Shown: positions 58,558 to 64,000 of the stretch, piece after piece
How the letters are laid out: each line of letters opens with the position of its first letter
How positions within the stretch are numbered: position 1 is the stretch's first letter
Assembly: GCF_900100365.1 (NCBI RefSeq)
Contig: NZ_FNKU01000001.1
Location: 2,418,001-2,482,000, forward strand
DNA length: 64,000 bases
Origin: Pseudomonas cannabina
GTDB lineage: Bacteria > Pseudomonadota > Gammaproteobacteria > Pseudomonadales > Pseudomonadaceae
Reading direction: 5' to 3'
The notes under the pieces: model-generated
Seen by the model: the letters and a program-made list of their open reading frames with translations, nothing else
What the model was told of the DNA's origin: nothing
The model's database searches: none
Program-made: the position numbers and the translations under genes

Positions 58558-59373
58558 TTACACCTGTTTCACGCTCAAAAACGCCCGATGCACCGCATCG
58601 GGCTTTTTGTATTTCAGGGATAGGTGCGGTCGCTCCCCATTATAGATCTGCACCGATTCATCCACCATTTTCACTGCATCTGCCAAGTCTTTAGGCCGAT
58701 GGAGTAGAAACTCGGTCTTCAAAATTCCGTTTATTCGCTCGGCCATAGCGTTCTGGTAACAGTCATAACCATCAGTCATCGAGCACCGGATTTCATGCCT
58801 GGTATGCAGCCGCTGATAGAGGTCGGAACAGTACTGGGCACCGCGATCTGAATGATGAATCAGCATCTGATCGGTTTTTCGCTCTCCTACCGCTTTTTCC
58901 AGTGCCTTTATCACCGACTGTGTATGCAGGCTCTCATGCACATGATGACCAACAATCTTGCGTGAGTACGCATCTGTCACAAGGCTCACATAGGCCACGC
59001 TTTCCTGTGTAGGCAGATAGGTGATGTCTGCAACCCAGACCTGTTCGGGTCCATTGGCCACGACTTGTTCAGGACCTGCTTTGAGCAGGTTGGGGTGGCG
59101 GCGAAAGCGATGATGACTATGAGTGGTCTTGTGATAAGCCCGTTTGCGCGGAACCAGCTCGCGCGCATCACGAAGGATGGTAAACAGACGGTCTCTACCC
59201 ACGCACAACGACGCAGGAGCTTCGACGCTCATCAAGTAGTGCAGCTTGCGCGTTCCCAGCCTGGGCTGGCGACGCCGCTTTTCCAGGACGAAGTCCACCA
59301 CCTCTTGGTCTTGGCGGACCTTCGCGTCAAAAGCGCGATTACGCTTGTAATACGCTTGACGCGAAATACCCAT
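58558..59373 (-). CDS. IS3-family transposase OrfB (DDE domain)
   Basis: A 271-aa DDE integrase-type domain: first Asp in WVADITYLPTQ, second in HHSDRGAQYCSD, Glu in NAMAERINGILKTEF. Expressed as an OrfAB fusion: the frame is open upstream of the ATG at 59373 (QIQDLSITRACLF) back to the slip site at 59445-59439. Stop lies inside the left end of the element. Confidence 0.93.
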   Translation of the reverse strand: MGISRQAYYKRNRAFDAKVRQDQEVVDFVLEKRRRQPRLGTRKLHYLMSVEAPASLCVGRDRLFTILRDARELVPRKRAYHKTTHSHHRFRRHPNLLKAGPEQVVANGPEQVWVADITYLPTQESVAYVSLVTDAYSRKIVGHHVHESLHTQSVIKALEKAVGERKTDQMLIHHSDRGAQYCSDLYQRLHTRHEIRCSMTDGYDCYQNAMAERINGILKTEFLLHRPKDLADAVKMVDESVQIYNGERPHLSLKYKKPDAVHRAFLSVKQV

Positions 59374-59396
59374 GAACAGGCAAGCCCTGGTAATGC

Positions 59397-59798
59397 TCAG
59401 GTCTTGGATTTGCCCTTGCGAGAGGACTTGCCGGGTCGCTTTTTTACGATGGAAACACCGTAGTCATTTTTCAAGACGTTCACGACAGCTTCAAAGAACT
59501 GGGCCTTCTGATTGCTCAGCACCAGCTGTTCTTCAAGCTCTTTAATCCGCTGCTCAGGTGTCGGCGGGAGTGTTGGTTCGGTCATGGACCTGCTCCTCGG
59601 CTCTCGAATTGATGCGCCTTGGCTCCAATCCTGTCGACCGTGCTTTCGTAACCAGACCAGCACCGTCGACCGGCCTTGGATGCCATAGCGTCGCTGGGCT
59701 TCTTTATAACTCAACTCGCCTTTTTCAACCTGATCTACGACCGATAATTTAAAGGCTAGCGTGTAATCGCGCAGGCTGCGCCTTTTGCCCGAATTCAT
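59397..59798 (-). CDS. IS3-family transposase OrfA (DNA-binding)
   Basis: A 133-aa protein with an N-terminal helix-turn-helix (YTLAFKLSVVDQVEKGELSY, KEAQRRYGIQGRSTVLVWLR) and a leucine-zipper-like segment (EQRIKELEEQLVLSNQKAQF). The Met at 59798 has AGGAGG upstream. It ends just before orfB; the two are joined by -1 frameshifting. Confidence 0.92.
   Translation of the reverse strand: MNSGKRRSLRDYTLAFKLSVVDQVEKGELSYKEAQRRYGIQGRSTVLVWLRKHGRQDWSQGASIREPRSRSMTEPTLPPTPEQRIKELEEQLVLSNQKAQFFEAVVNVLKNDYGVSIVKKRPGKSSRKGKSKT
59439..59445 (-). other. A6G frameshift site of the IS element
   Basis: On the minus strand AAAAAAG within GTA AAA AAG of orfA. A -1 slip here leads into VKKATRQVLSQGQIQDLSIT and on into OrfB without a stop. 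Confidence 0.8.
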
Positions 59799-59861
59799 TG
59801 AGTCCTCCTGAGGAAAGGTCAAAAGGTGTAAACCTTATTCAGGACGGGACACTTGCAAGAT

Positions 59862-59890
59862 AAAAAGGCGCCTTTCGAAGGCGCCTTTTT
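59862..59890 (+). terminator. Original fabB terminator, now beyond the IS
   Basis: AAAAAGGCGCCTT TCG and its complement ending in TTTTT: a strong intrinsic terminator on the plus strand, and nearly symmetric. It now sits more than 1.3 kb past the fabB stop. Confidence 0.85.
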
Positions 59891-59937
59891 TATGGTGATT
59901 CCGGCCCGACCTGGCTCACTTTTCAACTATCTTCGCC

Positions 59938-60065
59938 CTGACGCTGATCCGGGGGCCGCCGCAACGGGCCATCCTTGGCCCGAATGCGGCTTGCTCGGCG
60001 TCCTGCCTCGCACCCCCCGGATCAGCGCCAGGACTCAGCCGTCACTTACGTCGCACTCTGCGTCG
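59938..60065. repeat. 128-bp dispersed intergenic repeat, copy B
   Basis: Matches 4134-4261 at 123 of 128 positions. The 14-bp inverted repeat is at 59942-59955 and 60014-60027, and a GGGCCA/TGGCCC hairpin lies inside. The following sequence up to about 60180 (no gene) resembles 47845-47960. Confidence 0.8.
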
Positions 60066-60184
60066 TCAATGCCATCGCGATAAAAAAGCATTTATGTGCA
60101 ATGACTGCGGGCAAGCCATGACGCGGTGCTGAGGCATAGATGTGACTCACCGCGCACTAAAGACCGCACGCAGAACATCCGGCT

Positions 60185-60913
60185 TTAACCGAACACTTCA
60201 CCCAGCAAATCATGCATCGACTTGAACGCACGCGCGGACACTTTGGCGTCGTACATCATCATGCCTGGCACATTGGCGTGCGGGTCGGTGAATGAGTGGA
60301 ATGCTCCACCGTAGCTGTACAACTGCCAGTCCACACCAGCGGCGTTCATTTCGTCTTCGAAAGCAGGCAACTGCTCTTTCGGCACCAATGGGTCGGAAGC
60401 ACCGTGCAGGACCAGCACCGAGCCCTTGATGTTTTTTGCATCGTCCGGGTTCGGCGTATCCAGCGTGCCGTGGAAGGATATGGCGGCTTTCAGTTCGGCA
60501 CCGGTGCGCGCCAGTTCCAGCGAGCAGCAACCACCAAAGCAGAAGCCGAAGGTAGCGATGTTGCCGGTATCCAGCGACACGTCTGCCTGACTCAACAACT
60601 GGTCCAGACCTGCCTGCATACGCTTGCGCAGCAGCGCGCGATCCTCCTTGAGCGGCGTCATGGCGGCGCCCGCCTCGTCATTGTTACTCGGGCGAATCTG
60701 CTGACCGTAAAGATCGGCCAGCAGCACCACATAGCCCTTCTCGGCCACAGCCTTGGCAATGTCCTCGGCGCCCTCGCTGACGCCCATCCAGTTGGGCGCC
60801 ATCAGCAGACCCGGTTGCGGCGCAGTCGCGTTAGCGTCGTACACCAGACGGCTTTCATAAGGCTGGCTATCAATCTGATAAACCACAGAACGTACATTGA
60901 TAGTGCTGCTCAT
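60185..60913 (-). CDS. Dienelactone hydrolase family protein
   Basis: A 242-aa alpha/beta hydrolase with a Cys nucleophile in ATFGFCFGGCCSLELA, Asp in HGASDPLVPKEQ and His in YGGAFHSFTDP, the Cys-Asp-His triad of dienelactone hydrolases. No signal peptide. It stands alone rather than in an aromatic-degradation operon, so the substrate is uncertain. Confidence 0.9.
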   Translation of the reverse strand: MSSTINVRSVVYQIDSQPYESRLVYDANATAPQPGLLMAPNWMGVSEGAEDIAKAVAEKGYVVLLADLYGQQIRPSNNDEAGAAMTPLKEDRALLRKRMQAGLDQLLSQADVSLDTGNIATFGFCFGGCCSLELARTGAELKAAISFHGTLDTPNPDDAKNIKGSVLVLHGASDPLVPKEQLPAFEDEMNAAGVDWQLYSYGGAFHSFTDPHANVPGMMMYDAKVSARAFKSMHDLLGEVFG

Positions 60914-60970
60914 TGCTGACTCCTGATCACTGAAAGGATGGAAAAACGTGTCACGGGCATTTGAAACAAA

Positions 60971-60990
60971 AAACCCGCCGAAGCGGGTTT
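60971..60990 (-). terminator. htpG terminator
   Basis: On the minus strand AAACCCGC TTCG GCGGGTTT followed by TTTTG, 16 bases after the htpG stop. Confidence 0.88.
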
Positions 60991-61005
60991 CTTTTCAATC
61001 GGCTA

Positions 61006-62913
61006 TCAAACCGACAGTTCTACCAACAACTTGTTCAGACGGCGCACGTAAGCGGCCGGATCCTTGAGGCTGTCGCCCGCAGCCAGCGCTGCCTGATCGA
61101 ACAGGATGTGCGACAGATCTCCGAAGCGCTCTTCGCTCTGCTCCGCATCCAGCTTGCCGATCAGCGGATGGGCCGGATTGAATTCGAAGATCGGCTTCGA
61201 CTCCGGAACTTTCTGCCCGCTGGCTTCCAGAATCTGACGCATCTGCAGCCCCATGTCCTGCTCGCCGATGGCCAGAATCGCTGGAGAATCGGTCAGACGA
61301 TGGGAGACCCGAACTTCACTTACCGCGTCACCGAGCGAGGCTTTCAGGCGCTCGATCAGGCCTTCTTTGTCTTTGGCGATCTCTTCCTGTGCTTTCTTGT
61401 CCTCTTCGGAGTCAAGATTGCCCAGGTCCAGGTCACCGCGCGCGACGTCGACAAAACTCTTGCCGTCGAAATCGCTCAGGTAGCTCATCAGCCACTCATC
61501 GATACGGTCGGTGAGCAACAGCACTTCGATGCCTTTCTTGCGGAAGACCTCAAGGTGCGGGCTGTTCTTGACCTGCGCGTAGGATTCGCCAGTGAGGTAA
61601 TAGATCTTGTCCTGACCTTCCTTGGCACGCGCCAGGTACTCGGCCAAAGACACGCTCTGCTCGCCGCTGTCGTCTGACGTCGATGCGAAACGCAGCAGAC
61701 CAGCGATTTTTTCCTTGTTGGCAAAGTCTTCTGCCGGGCCTTCCTTGAGGACCTGACCGAAGTTTTTCCAGAAACCCTTGTACTTTTCCGGCTCGTTTTT
61801 CGCCAGTTTTTCCAGCATGTCCAGCACGCGCTTGGTCAGCGCCGATTTCATCGAATCGATAATCGGGTCTTTCTGCAGGATTTCGCGGGAAACGTTCAGC
61901 GACAGGTCATTGGAATCGACCACGCCTTTGACGAAGCGCATGTACAGCGGCAAGAACGACTCGGCCTGATCCATGACAAACACGCGTTGCACGTACAGCT
62001 TCAGGCCACGCGGCGCTTCACGCTGATACAGATCGAACGGCGCGCGGGCTGGCACGTACAGCAGCGAGGTGTATTCCAGCTTGCCTTCGACCTTGTTATG
62101 GCTCCAGCTCAGCGGGTTCTCGTAATCGTGCGCGACGTGCTTGTAGAACTCCTGGTATTCCTCGTCCTTCACCTCGGTGCGCGGACGGGTCCAGAGTGCG
62201 CTGGCGCGATTGACGGTCTCCCATTCAAGCGCCGGCGCTTCCTCGCCCTCGGCTGCCGGAGCCTGCTCTTTGGGCAGCTCGATCGGCAAGGCGATGTGGT
62301 CGGAATATTTCTTGATAATGTTGCGCAGACGATAGCCATCTGCGAACTCGTCCTCACCGTTTTTCAGGTGCAGCACGATACGGGTACCGCGATCGGCTTT
62401 CTCGACGTTGGCGACTTCGAACTCGCCCTCGCCTTTGGACGACCAGTGCACGCCTTCGCTGGCTGGCAGGCCGGCACGACGGCTAAACACTTCGACCTGA
62501 TCGGCCACAATGAATGCCGAATAGAAACCCACGCCGAACTGACCGATCAGGTGCGAGTCCTTCTTCTGGTCGCCCGACAGATTTTTCATGAAATCAGCGG
62601 TGCCGGACTTGGCGATGGTGCCCAGATGGGTGATCACATCTTCACGGCTCATACCGATGCCGTTGTCTTCAAGGGTAACGGTCTTCGCGTCCTTGTCGAA
62701 GCTCACGCGGATCTTCAGCTCGGCGCCACCTTCCAGTAGCTCAGGCCTGGACAACGCTTCAAAACGCAATTTGTCGACCGCGTCAGACGCGTTCGAGATC
62801 AATTCGCGAAGGAAGATTTCCTTGTTGGAATACAGCGAATGGATCATGAGGTGCAGCAGCTGCTTTACCTCGGTCTGGAAGCCCAGGGTTTCCTTTTGAG
62901 TTTCCACACTCAT
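61006..62913 (-). CDS. htpG: Chaperone HtpG (bacterial Hsp90)
   Basis: A 635-aa ATP-dependent chaperone. N-terminal GHKL ATPase motifs: [49 protein letters not shown] and GTRIVLHLK. Middle and C-terminal dimer domains follow at the usual lengths. I chose the Met at 62913 ([13 protein letters not shown]); an ATG two codons upstream is also possible. Monocistronic, with its own terminator. Confidence 0.97.
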   Translation of the reverse strand: MSVETQKETLGFQTEVKQLLHLMIHSLYSNKEIFLRELISNASDAVDKLRFEALSRPELLEGGAELKIRVSFDKDAKTVTLEDNGIGMSREDVITHLGTIAKSGTADFMKNLSGDQKKDSHLIGQFGVGFYSAFIVADQVEVFSRRAGLPASEGVHWSSKGEGEFEVANVEKADRGTRIVLHLKNGEDEFADGYRLRNIIKKYSDHIALPIELPKEQAPAAEGEEAPALEWETVNRASALWTRPRTEVKDEEYQEFYKHVAHDYENPLSWSHNKVEGKLEYTSLLYVPARAPFDLYQREAPRGLKLYVQRVFVMDQAESFLPLYMRFVKGVVDSNDLSLNVSREILQKDPIIDSMKSALTKRVLDMLEKLAKNEPEKYKGFWKNFGQVLKEGPAEDFANKEKIAGLLRFASTSDDSGEQSVSLAEYLARAKEGQDKIYYLTGESYAQVKNSPHLEVFRKKGIEVLLLTDRIDEWLMSYLSDFDGKSFVDVARGDLDLGNLDSEEDKKAQEEIAKDKEGLIERLKASLGDAVSEVRVSHRLTDSPAILAIGEQDMGLQMRQILEASGQKVPESKPIFEFNPAHPLIGKLDAEQSEERFGDLSHILFDQAALAAGDSLKDPAAYVRRLNKLLVELSV

Positions 62914-63227
62914 AATCATCAAACTCCGATCTGGATGGCATAAGCCGTCAGGTTCAGGCATCGGCCTGCATGACAGCGGGTAGTCATCAAGGTGGGGGCT
63001 GGCTTGAGGATTTCAAGAGCAAAAAATACCTGCGCGCTGTTTCATGGGTCGAAAAACGCGGTCAAACAGATGGATCGACGCGTTGCCGCGAGGGTTGTAT
63101 TTCTGACCGTCTGCCTGGCCTGTAACGCCCATGGCACAGACGTCTCGTATATTCTGCGCGCGTCTGGAACTTAACGGCCTGGCGCACGCTCTTAGGCACG
63201 TGAATAATCAATAAGGAGACACACCCC

Positions 63228-63488
63228 ATGCGTAAAACTTTAGCCTATGCCTTGATGCTTTCTGCCACCCTCGGCCTCGCCGCTTGTGACAAAAAATCCG
63301 AAAACACTCAGCAAGATGCCAACAAGGCTGCTCAAGAGTCCCAAGAGTCGATGGCCAAGGCTCAGGACAAAGTGAATGATGCAGCCAAGGAAAGCCAGGA
63401 AGCTGCTCAGAAAAACGCGGAAGCCGCACAACAGCGCGCCGCTGAAAACGCCGACAAGGCGCTAGAAGCAGCTCCAGCCACCAAATAA
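63228..63488 (+). CDS. Small Ala/Gln-rich lipoprotein
   Basis: An 86-aa lipoprotein: signal peptide and lipobox LAAC (Cys about residue 20), then an Ala/Gln/Lys/Glu-rich helix with heptad-like repeats (AQDKVNDAAKESQEAAQKNA) to the end. AAGGAG precedes the ATG. Probably periplasmic coiled coil anchored in a membrane; function unknown. Followed by a terminator. Confidence 0.87.
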   Translation: MRKTLAYALMLSATLGLAACDKKSENTQQDANKAAQESQESMAKAQDKVNDAAKESQEAAQKNAEAAQQRAAENADKALEAAPATK

Positions 63489-63511
63489 GGCTGGCAAGCT
63501 CGCAGAACTAA

Positions 63512-63536
63512 AAAGGCCCGCGTTGAGCGGGCCTTT
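63512..63536. terminator. Bidirectional terminator
   Basis: AAAGGCCCGC GTTGA GCGGGCCTTT, a perfect 10-bp stem between the lipoprotein gene and the convergent brnQ. Confidence 0.88.
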
Positions 63537-63592
63537 CCATTGGGGGCGTTTTAACAATCAATCGAGTGTCATAGGTATTTTGTTCCCGCCTC

Positions 63593-64000
63593 TCAAGCCA
63601 GCGCCTCGTTGCGCTTGCCCATCAGCCTGTCGATGACTACAGCACCCGCCAGCGTGACGACCGAAGGCACCAGCCACGCAAGGCCCTGATCGCTCAGCGG
63701 CATGGTTGTCAGGGCATTCGGAAGGTGCTCACCGAATCCAGCCCCCTTGATCGCGTCAATGAGGCCGAAAACGAGCGACACCAGCATCACCGGTGCGACA
63801 ACCCTGCCCTGACTCTGCCATAGCCCTTTGCAGAAACTCAGCGCGACCAGAACAATGCACGGCGGGTAAATAGCCGTCAGTACCGGAATCGAAAACTGGA
63901 TCAGCTTGGTCAGCCCCAGATTGGAGACCAGCAACGAGAACACTGCCAGCATCACCACCAGCGTTCTATAGGACAGCGGCAACACCTTGGCGAAGTATTC
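63593..64000 (-). CDS. brnQ: BrnQ branched-chain amino acid carrier, C-terminal part
   Basis: The last 135 codons of a membrane transporter; the start is beyond the window. Four hydrophobic segments (TLVVMLAVFSLLVSNLGL, IPVLTAIYPPCIVLVALSFC and so on) and the NLGL..LIQFSIPVLTAIYPP pattern are typical of the sodium/branched-chain amino acid symporter family LIVCS. The frame is open to 64000. Confidence 0.88.
   Translation of the reverse strand, partial: EYFAKVLPLSYRTLVVMLAVFSLLVSNLGLTKLIQFSIPVLTAIYPPCIVLVALSFCKGLWQSQGRVVAPVMLVSLVFGLIDAIKGAGFGEHLPNALTTMPLSDQGLAWLVPSVVTLAGAVVIDRLMGKRNEALA

Larger units (their letters stand above)
58544..59845 (-). mobile_element. IS3-family insertion sequence
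   Basis: About 1.3 kb bounded by imperfect inverted repeats: 58544-58565 (GTCCTGAAATAGGTTTACAC then CT) and the complement of 59824-59845, matching at 20 of 22 positions. It carries overlapping orfA/orfB on the minus strand with a programmed -1 frameshift. The exact outer ends and target duplication are unclear from one copy. It appears intact and so potentially active. Confidence 0.88.

Noticed and set aside
1..64000. tRNA, rRNA or CRISPR arrays
   Set aside because: None seen; the short direct repeats found are coding repeats or promoter repeats, not spacer arrays.

Overview
The window looks like a chromosome segment of a Pseudomonas, most likely a member of the P. syringae complex. The core genes (kdpFABC-kdpDE, fabA-fabB, gpsA, htpG, brnQ, a moxR/DUF58/transglutaminase cluster) have Pseudomonas-type sequence and order. 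The high GC and the intergenic palindromes built on GACGCTCCGCGTC and GTGGGAGTGAGCTTGCTCAC fit that group. The species call is inference; no rRNA or tRNA is present to test it.

Layout. Positions 1-5 kb: tgpA-like transglutaminase (cut by the window edge), DUF58 protein and MoxR ATPase in one minus-strand operon, a repeat-rich gap, and a small lipoprotein. Positions 4.7-12.7 kb: the complete high-affinity potassium system kdpFABC and its sensor/regulator kdpDE, preceded by three tandem 11-bp repeats that look like the KdpE operator. Positions 12.9-13.2 kb: a tiny LuxR-type regulator.

Positions 13.3-45.5 kb form a surface/toxin accessory island. Two giant RHS proteins face each other. Between them lie a lipoprotein, two proteins (1729 and 825 aa) that carry modules resembling the P47/OrfX (TULIP-fold) proteins of botulinum neurotoxin clusters fused to Ig-like domains, and a 623-aa beta-module protein. 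A chaperone-usher fimbrial operon (subunit, chaperone, usher, tip adhesin), a second beta-module gene, an autotransporter and a third beta-module gene follow. The island is decaying or switching. The second RHS gene has an in-frame TAG and a 103-bp MITE insertion that cuts off its toxin tip. One beta-module gene is frameshifted at a run of 12 C. Another is split by an in-frame TAG.

Positions 45.9-64 kb return to core genes: a two-component pair, an AI-2E family permease, DUF4892 protein, two alpha/beta hydrolases, a hotdog thioesterase, sixA, a DUF4389 membrane protein, gpsA, a hybrid histidine kinase, fabA-fabB, an IS3-family element inserted between fabB and its terminator, a dienelactone hydrolase family protein, htpG, a small lipoprotein and the C-terminal part of brnQ.

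The most unusual content is the RHS / P47-like / Ig-like cluster at 13.3-33.8 kb. It may be a toxin-delivery or lipid-binding system, but its function is unproven.
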